Part shown: one piece after another, positions 12,332 through 23,327 of the stretch
How the letters are laid out: the number at the start of each line of letters is the position of its first letter
How positions within the stretch are numbered: position 1 is the first letter of the stretch
Source of the DNA: Anadara kagoshimensis
Lineage: Eukaryota > Mollusca > Bivalvia > Arcoida > Arcidae
Direction: 5' to 3'
Length of the DNA stretch: 64,000 nucleotides
Assembly: GCA_021292105.1 (NCBI GenBank)
Contig: CM037869.1
Coordinates: 45,486,832-45,550,831 of the forward strand
Made by a program: the position numbers and the translations under genes
The notes under the pieces: generated by a model
The model's database searches: none
What the model was told of the DNA's origin: nothing
Seen by the model: the letters and a program-made list of their open reading frames with translations, nothing else

Positions 12332-12428
12332 GTCATGTGCTGATTTTGAATTTTTATTAAAATAATGCATTCAAAATCAGCACATGACAAGTAGTTGTCC
12401 TATTTGCCATGTGTTGATTTTGAATGCA
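12332..12428. mobile_element. Miniature palindromic element plus a half copy
   Basis: The cleanest family member (12332-12388) has perfect 20-bp arms, GTCATGTGCTGATTTTGAAT and its complement. A half copy, CATGTGTTGATTTTGAATGC, lies at 12409-12428. No direct target duplication is evident here. Confidence 0.85.

Positions 12429-12438
<10 letters not shown>

Positions 12439-12479
<41 letters not shown>
12439..12479. repeat. GA microsatellite
   Basis: About twenty GA units. Confidence 0.97.
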
Positions 12480-12482
<3 letters not shown>

Positions 12483-12641
12483 GTGTGAGTAAAGCTGTTT
12501 TACGCCCCAGTCAAGATTCTAACATTTCAGGGTGGTGGAGGAAACCGGAGAGCAAGAAAAAGAGAGAAAAATTAACGACCCTAGTTCGAAAATTAAACTG
12601 ACAAACATATTCACATTATCTAACCCAAGTGGGGTGGTAAG

Positions 12642-12750
<109 letters not shown>

Positions 12751-12759
12751 TTACCAGTG

Positions 12760-14214
12760 TATATGATTATTCCTGGAAATAATATTAATGTAATTATTGC
12801 TAGCCATCTTAATTTTGTGGTAACACGCCTTGGAATAAACATAGATTTTAAAACCATACTTTGTACAACTGATGCATCACACAAATTGAGTTGAGGACAA
12901 TATTGTCCTGTTTCTGAAGTGTGTATATCCCCTAACAACAAAAATAATAATAATATCTTAATATTTATCATGGAGAGAACTTAACAAGGTTATTTTACAT
13001 GCACGACATTAAAAACGTCAAGTTAGGGACATGTCCCATTCATCATTACATCGGAGGAGCTTTACGGGAAACCATTCCAAATTATATATGACAACTGGAC
13101 ACTATAGATGATTGACAGTGGTCACTACAGAATATATATAATTCGGCCCATCCATATACTCCCACAGTGACCATGTTTATTTCATGTTACATGGTCAGTG
13201 CCCGTAATATATACACAATGGAAACACGAATTACTTCAGATATATATATATATATTTATTTATAGCCATAGTTACCGATTCTTAAGGTATATTAATTTTT
13301 ATTTATGTATTTTGATGAAAACAATAAAAGATCAAAGCAAATCTCAAAAAGTTATTAATTATTTTTATGTGAATTAAAATACTCCCGCGCGTGTGTTAAT
13401 TTCAGTACAATGAATAATGAGTAACATTTAATTAAGTCTGTTGATGAAGACAATGTAGCATTTCATTTTCACGAATTTTAAAACCAGGTAAACGGAAAAT
13501 ATATACACTGTATGTTAAGGTGTATTACCTCAGATTTGACAACAGAACGTCGTGAGCTTCATAACCATTAAAAGTATATTAATTATCAATGTTGAAATAT
13601 ACATACCTACCTACTCGCGGAAATGAATATTTCATGATATTTTTTTTATTTGCGGAGTTGAAATGTTAATTCGCGGAAATGAAAGTACATCGCTTAGAGT
13701 CTCTGTTAATTAATGCGCGTGCATGTGTGTGGCAACCTTTTTCTCCTTTTTTTAGTACAGTGGCTATCTAAATTTTAACGGATTTTATTTGATGTAAAAT
13801 ACTTGAAGTGTCTCGTAAGTCAATTATGACCGAATTAAATGGTTCTTATTATTCCCTATGATTGCATGATGCGAGATCTGAAAAAAATACTTATTTACAT
13901 GTGACAATTGAATAAACAAATATATACTTCTACTTCTAATAATAATATTATTATTATTTCCATTAAAACTAAAAATAATTTTGTGTTTTTTGTTTTTGTT
14001 TTTTTATTACTTTTTTCTCTTATAAAATAATGATTTGCCGCCATATACATGTAAAGATATACTTTTTCTTTTATCAATATATGTCTCATTTCATTATTAT
14101 AACCAAAAATCTCAATTTTGATTATAATAAATGAATTGAAACATATATTGATAAAACAGTAATGATACCTCATTTTAAAAGTTTAATTTACTTTAATGTT
14201 AATTAAGGTTGTGT

Positions 14215-14274
<60 letters not shown>

Positions 14275-15010
14275 TACCGAGACTTATTGTCATACTATCC
14301 TACATTCCGTTATGAACTTGGCATAAATTCATTACCCAACCTTGTGCGAAGTAATTTATGAATTCTTTATGCTCTTCAGATGACTAATTCGAACAATGTG
14401 TGGTATTATTAATAAATTATGAATTTACTAGAAATTTTTCATTTATGTTAAAGAAAGCCTCTTGCGCAACAAATCTTTACCTTGAAAATGAAATTAAGCA
14501 AAACATAAGTTGTTTTAGTTTTTCAGTTATTACACCATATTTATTATTTCTTAGAACCTTGTTTTTCAGAGTTTTTTGACACGTTTTACGAAAAATAGCA
14601 TTTTTTCTTGTTGTATCATTTTATTAATGTCATATACCATTTTTTTTAAAATTTAATCATAAAATACATTCAAAAAATAGTATATAACATTAGCAATTAT
14701 TCCTTTTCAGGATATAAAGGTGGAGTTGCTGGACATATAATTTTTTTCAGTTTGAAATGAAATTGAATTTTACGGATTGTGCAGTCTTTCTGAAAGAAGA
14801 TTTTGAGCAGAGACTGGCTTTGTACATTAGGTCACTTTCTGGAACACAATGTTTAAGTAATATTTGCGGTCTCAATCGACACACGACATTATACAGATAG
14901 ACATGTACCTTGCCTAGAACTGTTTCAATCGCCTCTAGTTGTTGCGACCAAAGATGGTCTACTATTTTTTTCCAAATCCACATAGATGTCTTTGTCGTAC
15001 ACCTAAACAC
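12760..15010. other. No recognisable gene; GA tract at 14218-14272
   Basis: AT-rich with scattered simple repeats. A long GA run occupies 14218-14272. An 87-codon minus frame (14747-15010) has no recognisable motif and no supporting splice context. Confidence 0.5.
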
Positions 15011-15011
15011 A

Positions 15012-15232
15012 AGGTTTTGGTACCTTGGCTGTCTAGTGGTTTAAAGGACGTGCTTGCAGAACACAGCTCCTCGTACCGCCTAGGTTCGAATCCCACTCAG
15101 GACAGATTCTAGTGTTAGAAATTAAGCCAGTTTGGCTGTCGAATGTTGGCGGTTTTCTCCATCATTTCTGATCCGAGCACCTCGTTATAAGTAAAAGACT
15201 CTTTACTGGGGCGTAAAACCTAATTACTTTAG
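15012..15232 (+). mobile_element. tRNA-derived SINE, family C (Ser/Leu-like head)
   Basis: The head TTGGCTGTCTAGTGGTTTAA is followed by the B box AGGTTCGAATCCCACTC and a body with GGTTTTCTCCATCATTTC. It ends at CTTTACTGGGGCGTAAAACC. Relatives at 24775-25050 (minus), 32676-32870, 47862-48095 (minus) and 51123-51350. Confidence 0.8.
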
Positions 15233-15235
15233 AGA

Positions 15236-15540
15236 GGCTGTGGTGGCCTAATGGATAAGACGTAATCATCTCAGTCTCACCGCTGTGAGTTCAAGTCCCG
15301 CTCAGATCGCATGTGGGAAAGTGAATTTTCCTTGCCGTTGGCCTTTACTGGTTCTCCTGGATCTGTTTCATATAACTGGGGGAGTAGTACGCTTGTCTGC
15401 AGCGTACTGGCTCTTGTGAGCTAGCACGTTAAAGTCGCCCTGAGTGCGCGCTAGTACAAGACACATCATTAAACACGCTCGCACTTCACATGCATAAATT
15501 GCTGATGCAACGTACAGAAACATTCAACCGACTAACTAAC
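15236..15540 (+). mobile_element. tRNA-Arg-like SINE, family B
   Basis: Same head GGTGGCCTAATGGATAAGAC and body as 11244-11640, with the B box GAGTTCAAGTCCCGCTC. It is inserted directly after a family C SINE in the same orientation. Confidence 0.88.
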
Positions 15541-15945
15541 CGATTACTCCAAGTCCACGGTTTTGTGTCTTGTCCAAAAAAACTGGTACTATTTTACAAG
15601 TATCTAGCTTTGTACAGCTTCAGCAAGTTCAAAATGGGAAGGAGTTTAAATTGATCTTTAAAAAAATCCAAGTTCTAGGTAAAGTTCGAACTCAAACCCT
15701 TGACTTTGAAAGCAAGTGGCACCACTTGACAACCCCCCTCCACTAAAGGTCAACAATTAAACAGAGGAAGACAGATTGGTAATAAATAATCATTATTTTA
15801 TTTCATTTGAGCGTCATCTTTTGATATTTTTTATACAAAATACAAAAATAAACCTTTAAATGCAGTTATTTATTGTAGAGCTTTAGTTGCGACGGAAAAC
15901 GCGTATACATGCGTGAGTAATCTCTGGTCAAACAGTGAAAACGTG
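15541..15945. other. No recognisable feature
   Basis: Unassigned intergenic DNA between the SINE pair and the transposon nest. Confidence 0.5.
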
Positions 15946-16071
15946 TACAGCACAGGCCTGTCGAAAGTTTAACACTGAGCTAACGAATGAGTACCAAAAA
16001 CGCTATAATTCGCCCACTTTTCGACAGTTGTTTGGTCACTAGGTATCTATATTCCGGTAGCCGGTACTCCT
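15946..16071. mobile_element. MITE family 1, left part of an interrupted copy
   Basis: It begins with the family's roughly 42-bp terminus (TACAGCACAGGCCTGTCG, then AAAGTTTAACACTGAGC). It runs up to GGTACTCC, where two TTAA-flanked elements are inserted. The missing right terminus reappears at 22853-22888. At least eleven copies of this family occur in the window. Confidence 0.85.
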
Positions 16072-16075
16072 TTAA

Positions 16076-17065
16076 GGGTCATTTAAGTAGGAAAATTCAA
16101 GTGAAAACCATTTGGTTGAAAAGCGTGAAAGAGGGGTATAATTATGAAATTACCTACACAAGTGTGAAGATTTATAAATAAAAATAAAGTAGGAATTGAT
16201 AACTTAAGAGTTTATAAAATATTTGTTGCATTTTTTAAAGAAAATTGTGAAAAAATACACGTGTTGGGGAAAAAAGCTTACACCTTGTATAACCAATTAA
16301 TTTTAAAAAATGAAACGATATTATGATAGTCAACATCATAGAGCAGTGCAAAGGGGGCAGATTGTGTTAAAGAAATACGAGATTTTTGAAAACTCGACAA
16401 TTTACGGTTGATGTTTTCTATGATTTGTTTTCCTTTTCAAAACGCGTGTACCAGGCGTGATAGTTCATATTCTAAGGCTACCAACGATCCAAGGGAAGAT
16501 TATAAAAGCTAATTTTGTAAATTACTTGATTATTGTTGAGGCATATTCGGATTTATATAGTTCAACATTGTTGAAACCAAACAAAATTCACCTCAATTCA
16601 AATAGAACAGTATTGTGTGACCGTGCACTTTTAGTGACTTGTTGTATTTCGGATTATTAGTGGCCTTAGAATATGAACTATCACGCCTGGTACACGCATT
16701 TTTAAAAGGAAAATAAATCTAAGATAACCTCAACCGTAAATTGTCGAGATTTCAAAAACCTCGTATTTCTTTAACAAACTCTGGCCCCTTTGCACTGCTC
16801 TATGATGTTGACTATCTTAATATGTTTTCATTTTTTAAAATTAATTCGTTATACAAGGTGTAAACTATTTTCCCCAACACGTGTATTTTTGCACTATTTT
16901 CAAAAAAACATGCAACAAATATTTTAAAATTTCTTAAATTATCACTTCCTGCTGTATTTTTATTTGTAAATCTTCACACTTGTGTAGGTAATTTCATAAT
17001 TATACCCCTCTTTTACGCTTTTCAACCAAATGGTTTTCACTTGAATTTTTCTACTTAGATGACCC
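16076..17065. mobile_element. 990-bp near-perfect palindromic element at TTAA
   Basis: The arms 16076-16481 and 16660-17065 are reverse complements of each other with scattered differences; the loop is about 178 bp. The ends read GGGTCATTTAAGTAGG and its complement, and TTAA flanks both sides (16072-16075, 17066-17069). Target TTAA is used by piggyBac-like and Kolobok-like transposases. The element has no convincing coding frame, so it is a non-autonomous foldback element or an inverted dimer of a roughly 0.5-kb MITE. Confidence 0.88.
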
Positions 17066-17070
17066 TTAAA

Positions 17071-17170
17071 CAGGTTGGGATTCACCCCCCATAATGAAGG
17101 TAACATCCGACTTCGGCGATAACATCCCAATTGGGGTGAAAATTTATACCCCGTTTGAGAGGAAAACTTC
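17071..17170 (+). repeat. Left terminal inverted repeat of the 5.8-kb transposon
   Basis: 100 bp with no mismatch to the right terminus by direct comparison. After GGAAAACTTC the two sides diverge. Confidence 0.97.
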
Positions 17171-19804
17171 GTGCACGCATGCTTTTTTCCGACAGGTATT
17201 AGAAAGAAGCAAAAGCGCATCATGTCAACACTCGTGGTAAGTACCTTACACTATTACTTTTCGAAATACGTTCCGTTTTTGGTGAATGCAAATCATTTTT
17301 CTGTTGAAAAACGTCAATTTCCTACCTGCTGTTGTAAAAATACAAAAATTCCAGGCAGTGTTTTTGTAAATTACTCAATAAACACAATTCTTTGCGTTGT
17401 GGAAATTCACGATCCAAATTTTTGATAATCATCCGCCATCTTTGCTGCAACGTGATCACACGTGATCTTGCATGCAGGGTCAAAATTCTATCAAATTCGT
17501 CAGTTTCGTACCCAAAAAGTAACTAAGTATGGTCACCAATTCGTGTCATAATTTTGAAATCGTTAAATTTTGAATTTTTTCTGTTTTTCATTCAAAATTA
17601 TTACAAATATCATGTTATGTCTTCAGAATCAAAATTAAATGTATCTTTCGATAAAAATATAACATAACAAGTATAATATTCAGTAATAATGGGTGTATTG
17701 TCTGTTTCTATTACCCCCCTTGGATATAAACTGTTGAGTGGCCAATAATAATAATTTTGACTGTGATATTAACTTATTTAATTTTTTTTAAACCTAACCT
17801 TTACAAGTTTAAGTATAATTCATGTGTGTAATAACTTCTCTTCACCCACATTTTATGAATCTGTTTCATTTTTTATTTTCCTCCTATTTCAGGAGCACCC
17901 TGACAAGTTATTTGAGTATTTAAACCTAAAATGACAATGGAAATTATTAAAAATGAAATAGTATCAAACTACAATTAAGGTTTTATGCCCACAATTATTG
18001 TGCTGAATCTGATTTTATCCAAAATGACACGACCTTCAACCTATTAATGGACATAGGTCACTATTTTTTAATTATTATGTGCTCTTTGATTTTGAAAGTA
18101 GGTCACTGACTCACTGTGAGTTATTTCTTTTCACAATTGACTTTTTGGAAAATTTTAAAGGATATTAAAGGATGTTTATAAATGTTTAAATTTAAATGGC
18201 TCACAACTTTTTTGCTAAAATAAGTTACTTTTTGAAAGAATTCCTCAGAAATTAATAGCCAATGGCAATTTTGGCTACCAGGAATGGAAACATAGTACAT
18301 GCATTAGGTCACTGTGAACTAAATTTACATGACTCAATGATTTGGTTTTTAAATTCAATTTGTTTTACAGAATCTGACAAAACTTGAAAAATCATATGGC
18401 TTTTGTCTATAACAAAAAGTAGCTTGTCTAAAATTTATCAATAATTTGAAATTGTACTATACACAGTATACAGGAGACTTTGCTTCATTTTTTGGGGATT
18501 TCATTGTTTTAGTTCAATACTCTTATATAAATTAAGTAACATTTTAACTTAAAACACTACACTACATTATCTAGATCTTAGTAGTTACAGCTACAAAATG
18601 ATTACACACATGCTTTTGCATCCATGATGTTGTTGTTTAATATAGGTATGATAATAATATTGCCATTGTAGTGGCAACTTGCATTCCATATCTTTCTTAA
18701 TACTTGTCTATAGATAGTTTGTAACCAAATGTAGTTTTGGTCACCCATTGCCCAAACTACATGTACTAATAAGGAGTGTCATAACAGGATCTGATTTTTT
18801 TTTAAAATAGGAACAAAAGATATTTTAACATTTTTAAACATCCTAGACACCATAGTTAAGCCCCAACCTTCTAAATCCTTTTACATATCAAGACAAAGAG
18901 CATTGACCTGTTCACTTGACCTTTGATTTTGAATATTCATATAGAATGATCTACCTACTATTTGGGTAGTGTTAGTATTCCCAGTTAATATTAATAATAA
19001 GCATGCTTGAACCTTAGATATGTTTTTGCTCTTGCCTATGATACATATTGAAATTAAAGTTCAAGCAGACAGGTCAATGTTATTTGCCTATACCAAGAAT
19101 TTGTCATTTCCAGTTCCACAACTTGTGGACATATTATTTAACATTTAAAATACACATGCATATAGAATAAAAAAAGCAACCACTGAGACATATAATGATA
19201 TTAAATAAAAGTTTTTTATTAAATTTAATAAATTATACAATGCAAATATAGAGTGATAAAAATTTCATTAATGACAATTTCATTTAGTATACAAATAAAT
19301 AAGCATAAATAGCGAAAAACAGACATTTCAGTCTATGTTACATAATACTGAAAAAAAATATTTCAAAAATTATCAGATACATTATTTTTTACCCCTTAAA
19401 ATTCCCCACACACACTGTATTTCCATAAATACAGTGAATTAAGAAAATAAATTGATATTAATATTGGATAAATGCTGTTATACTGCTTTTCTAGAAAAAA
19501 GAAACTAGGACAGGAAAATTGGGGTTTGGCGCAATAAAGACCAAACTTAAAGTGGATGAAAAAAAATCAAAAAAAGATGTTTATAACACTTTTTACAAAA
19601 GAAAAGAAACTATATTAAAAAAGGTAGGTAATATTTACATAAAAACAGTTAAAAAAACAAAAATTTACACAATGCCATTTTCAAAATGTTGAAAAGGTGA
19701 CCTTTTTTGCAATGATTTTTAATTATTGTTATTCATTTTGTGTTCATTTTAAAGGTAATCTGCATAAAGGACTTTATACTAATTTCCTCGTAAAGATTTA
19801 AAAC

Positions 19805-19954
19805 TTAAATGACTTTCAAATACCTATATTTTCTGAAGATTTCATTAAATTTATAATTTAATGTTTGGAATTTCTTGCTCAAGTCCTTCTTGTCATCCGG
19901 ACTATTTCTCAGCCAGTGTTTTGGTGATAGGTGGTCATTCCTCTGGAGAAATTC
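19805..19954 (-). CDS. Candidate terminal exon of the transposon gene
   Basis: On the minus strand an acceptor CCCAACAG is followed by an open frame containing RNDHLSPKHWLRNSPDD and KFNEIFRKYRYLKVI before a TAA. An alternative acceptor TATCAG lies 12 bases upstream in the same frame. Its entry phase (0) does not match the exit phase (1) of the exon at 20692-20952, so at least one exon between them is missing or unrecognised. Confidence 0.4.
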   Translation of the reverse strand, partial: EFLQRNDHLSPKHWLRNSPDDKKDLSKKFQTLNYKFNEIFRKYRYLKVI

Positions 19955-20691
19955 CTGTTGGGGGGACTGATATGAATGACATTAGTAATGACAGAGGCGA
20001 CTGATTTAAAATTGTGCTCAACCCTCCATTTCCTCTGAATTATCTAATAATACATGTATAATATAAAATTAATCAAATATTACAATCTGTAATACTATGC
20101 AAGCATATTGTTTTTGAGGGTTCATCCACTATACATTTTTTATATAAATGTTGAAATACAGTTAATTCTGTATATATAGATGACCCATAAGACTCAAGAA
20201 TAAATACGAATTTTATAATCAAAACAACGATCTGAAAATTTGGAATGTGAGTTGATACTTTCCATTTTCACATGTTTTCTTGTGGTGGTTTTCACAGAAA
20301 GGTTTAATTGTACATTTAATGATATTGAAACATCAATAGGGTGGAGCACAGTAAGACAATTTCATGACCCAATCAACATTTTTGAAATCAAATTGAGTTG
20401 ATCAATTCATAGATGCTTGAGGAAACTGCATTGCCCGCAAAACCAAGAACCTTCAGCAAGCCAACTGACAAATTTTCTCTAAAATGTGCTCCTAATGTAA
20501 TTAAAACAGACAGTGAGAGACATGTAATCAATAAGTGTGCAGTTTTGACCAATCAGGCATAGAGGCTCCACTCCACTTTAACAACCATTGTAATCAACAA
20601 AACTTAAATACAAATAATGTATAACAACTTGCCTGATTGTTATCAAAAATGAACAATGTCATGATCTCCACAAAATTCTATAGTTTCTTAC

Positions 20692-20952
20692 TTTGTTCCT
20701 TCAGCCATCTCTGCATTGTAGAATACGATCCAGATGGTGACAATGCAGAATTCAATGTAATTGCTCCTTTGCTTCCAGTAAGAAAATATGTTACTATATT
20801 CTTAATGAAGGCAAAGGGTGAAATAAACAATGAATTTGATAAACTGTAAATTTCATCAATACATCTGGTTAATTTAATCAATGGCATTTCATCATTAGGA
20901 ACTATTCCTTTTAGAAAATTTAGCACAACTGCATTTCTATTGAGAAGCCATT
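20692..20952 (-). CDS. Middle exon of the transposon gene
   Basis: Acceptor TTATTTTTCAG and donor CAAA|GTAAGA bound a frame of about 86 residues. It contains the segment FIKNIVTYFLTGSKG followed by SPSGSYSTMQRWLKEQ. As I recall, multicopy uncharacterised proteins of molluscs and cnidarians, probably transposon-encoded, carry an alternating pattern of this kind; no search was possible. Entry phase 1 fits the exit of the exon at 21820-22210, giving ...NCE-E-WLLNRNAVV. Confidence 0.65.
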
Positions 20953-21819
20953 CTGAAAAATAATTAACTGTGATCATTGTATGTACTGTTTGTAATGTGT
21001 TATTGAATTAGATATATTTTGACTTCAGAATAATGTAGAGAAACCTTATTGAATTCAATTTATCACAATGTTTGCATTACATATGTTTACATAATAGTAT
21101 TTCATTGAAATGCAGATATCTTTAATAACATTAAGGACATCATTATAGATTTGAATCAGAGACTAATGGGTTCAGATTGATGCATGTATATAATTTATTT
21201 ACTGACATTGGTAATTTTTATTTACAGAAATCTTTAATTATTCAGACATGTGTTCCTTGAAATGAAATTACAATGTCTTTACAATATATGCAATCACAAA
21301 TTGCATTGATTTGATAGGTTTTCACACATGTTTTCAATTGGAAATGTATTTCATTGAAATTTGAAACTGCATGCATAAAAATGATTAAATTTATTTCAAT
21401 GTGCCAATATCGACATGGCATGAATATCATCTATCACTATATTAACATTCAATATTTAATATATATAGAGAAATTTTATGTATATATACTGCGTCATCCA
21501 TGAATAAGTATACAAATTTATATTTGACATAATTTTTTGGAAAATTGATCTTAGTAAATTAAAACATTGAATATTTGGTACTAATTAAAAGTTACATATT
21601 AAGTTATTGATATAAAACTATGCACCAAAATTCTTTTTCTTCTAATTCCTGCTTTTTAAATTTTAAAAACATTTAAAAGTATACTTTTTGAGGATAATAC
21701 ATGTTCTATATAAGCTTAAAACATACCAAAATTATGTTTTCAACAATTTCAGTCATTATCGATATGCCAAGTTTTAAATATGTATAATAATACATGGATA
21801 GCAGTGTTTGTGTGTGTAC

Positions 21820-22210
21820 CTTCACAGTTGAATGATTCCAAACAAGTGGAAGATTTTGAACCTTGTGTAATGTTGTTGGAGTCTGTCCAGACTGCTACAC
21901 TCTGTGATTTTGCAATGGCATAAGACAGTCTGGACAGATCCGCTTCAGCAATTTGGCCATTTTCAATTTCTTTAATAATGTTGTCAACATTGGTGCTGGT
22001 GGGACATTCATTATTGTTCAAATTTGTTTCAGCATATTTCGCACACTGGCTACACAGGTATGTAGACTGTTTGCCTAAGTCACCATTTTGGACTAAACTA
22101 TCCACAACATTCTTTCGGAATTTTTTGGAGCTTATTTTAAAAATAGTACCATCTACTCCTTCCGAGTACTCTGCATGCCTCTTGCAGCTACAATTTTTTG
22201 GTGGCATTTT
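21820..22210 (-). CDS. N-terminal coding exon of the transposon gene
   Basis: Acceptor CAATAG is followed at once by AAAATGCCACC, a good start context. The exon encodes about 129 residues, beginning MPPKNCSCKRH. It has Cys/His-rich spots (CSCKRH; LCSQCAKYAE) and a FRKNVVDSL segment, and ends at donor GAAG|GTACAC. The CxC...H and CxxC pairs suggest a possible zinc-binding N-terminus; no classical THAP or BED spacing was recognised. The frame also stays open upstream through the preceding exon, so an alternative start at 22825 is possible. Confidence 0.65.
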
Positions 22211-22600
22211 CTATTGATAGAATTAATAATCATTTAATTATTTTTATATAGTATTTATTTTTAATGATATATTGCATTTTTGTTTCGTTAAAATCGCAAA
22301 AAATACGTTTATTTTAAAAAAATCTAAAATTATGAGACACGTATGGTTCACCATACTTTAAAATAACAGTAAACATATTTTTTGGAAAGCTAGTACTTGT
22401 TCTTGTTTGTTTTGGTTTTTGCCCTGCGTGAAAGATTACTGCATTTTTATTGGATAATCAACAGATCATGTGATCATGCACTTCATTCAAAATGGCGGCT
22501 GAGGAAAGCAGAACAGCGCACAGTTGCATGTTTATGTTATGTTGCAGTCTAAACGAGGAATTTTAACTTTAAAAACGATGTTTACATAAATTGGACTCAC

Positions 22601-22825
22601 CTGCTGCATAAAAACCATCCGCTGCGACAGACAATTGGTAATGTACTGCGACAAAATTTGGTCCAGACCTCCTTTTATACCCATACCTTCTATCCATAAC
22701 CACGTGGACACGCGCTTTTCGGAATTCATGAAACTGCACGCTTTTTTGGAAGTTTTCCTCTCAAACGGGGTATAAATTTTCACCCCAATTGGGATGTTAT
22801 CGCCGAAGTCGGATGTTACCTTCAT
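22601..22825 (-). CDS. Possible upstream exon of the transposon gene, starting in the TIR
   Basis: An ATG inside the right TIR opens 75 codons ending at a strong donor GCAGCAG|GTGAGT. Splicing to 22210 keeps frame (phase 0, one Lys codon, then MPPK). It may equally be a non-coding leader, with translation starting at 22207. Part of the encoded peptide is simply translated TIR. Confidence 0.4.
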
Positions 22826-22848
22826 TATGGGGGGTGAATCCCAACCTG
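22749..22848 (-). repeat. Right terminal inverted repeat of the 5.8-kb transposon
   Basis: Exact reverse complement of 17071-17170, followed by TTAAA. Confidence 0.97.
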
Positions 22849-22852
22849 TTAA

Positions 22853-22888
22853 AGCTCATTGTTTCAACTTTGGACAGGTCTTTACTGT
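22853..22888. mobile_element. MITE family 1, right terminus of the interrupted copy
   Basis: AGCTCATTGTTTCAACTTTG followed by GACAGGTCTTTACTGTG is a diverged form of the family's right end. It completes the copy that starts at 15946, so the whole 16.07-22.85 kb block is a later insertion. Confidence 0.75.
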
Positions 22889-23093
22889 GATTTACCATTT
22901 TTGACCAGTATTGTATAGGTATAGGTTCACGCGGTTTTGCAACTAAAGCTCATTAATTCATTCATTTATAAAACATACATTCATAATCTTATACAATATC
23001 ATAATTTTAAATATTTTTGGTGAACGACTATTCTACAACAATAACAATCGGGTTGACGCACCTCTCTGAAAATGACCCTACTTTTACAAATCA

Positions 23094-23203
23094 TTATTGT
23101 GACAGCCACTGTCCTATTAGTTTTTGTATAGTCTGTCTGGCTTGTGTTAGCTGGGGTGGGTCAGTATCTGCTGCTGGGTACATGTTAGCACAATGAGCTG
23201 TAC
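23094..23203 (-). CDS. PRSS16-like: S28 peptidase exon 10 (catalytic His, stop)
   Basis: Acceptor TATTTTAG|GTACAGC. Encodes [17 protein letters not shown] with catalytic His471, then a helix ending IGQWLSQ and TAA. The stop is only 246 bases from the end of the 5.8-kb transposon. Confidence 0.95.
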
Positions 23204-23275
23204 CTAAAATATACAGAAATAACCATTACTTGTGTTATACCTATTTTAACCATGTACCTGTACACTATTCTCGCT

Positions 23276-23327
<52 letters not shown>

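Larger units (their letters stand above)
17071..22848 (-). mobile_element. 5.8-kb DNA transposon with identical 100-bp TIRs and TTAA flanks
   Basis: The terminal 100 bases (17071-17170) are exactly repeated in inverse orientation at 22749-22848. The ends are CAGGTTGGGATTCACC and its complement. TTAAA follows or precedes both ends (17066-17070, 22849-22853), so the target site is TTAA or TTAAA. The element carries a spliced minus-strand gene (exons near 22601-22825, 21820-22210, 20692-20952 and 19805-19954). Identity of the TIRs implies recent movement. TTAA targets and the encoded protein point to a Kolobok-like or related superfamily; the superfamily is inference. The interior 17.2-19.8 kb and 20.0-20.6 kb is AT-rich without further recognisable exons, so the copy may be internally degraded. 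Confidence 0.93.

Noticed and set aside
16457..16660. 67-codon ORF in the loop of the 990-bp palindrome
   Set aside because: No motif, no start context of note, and it spans the loop and arm boundary; probably chance.
21978..22217. Plus-strand 79-codon ORF
   Set aside because: Antisense shadow of the transposon exon, which has the better splice context and start.
22487..22560. Plus-strand start ATGGCGGCTGAGG in good context
   Set aside because: Frame closes after about 24 codons without a donor that I can defend; it lies in an intron of the transposon gene.
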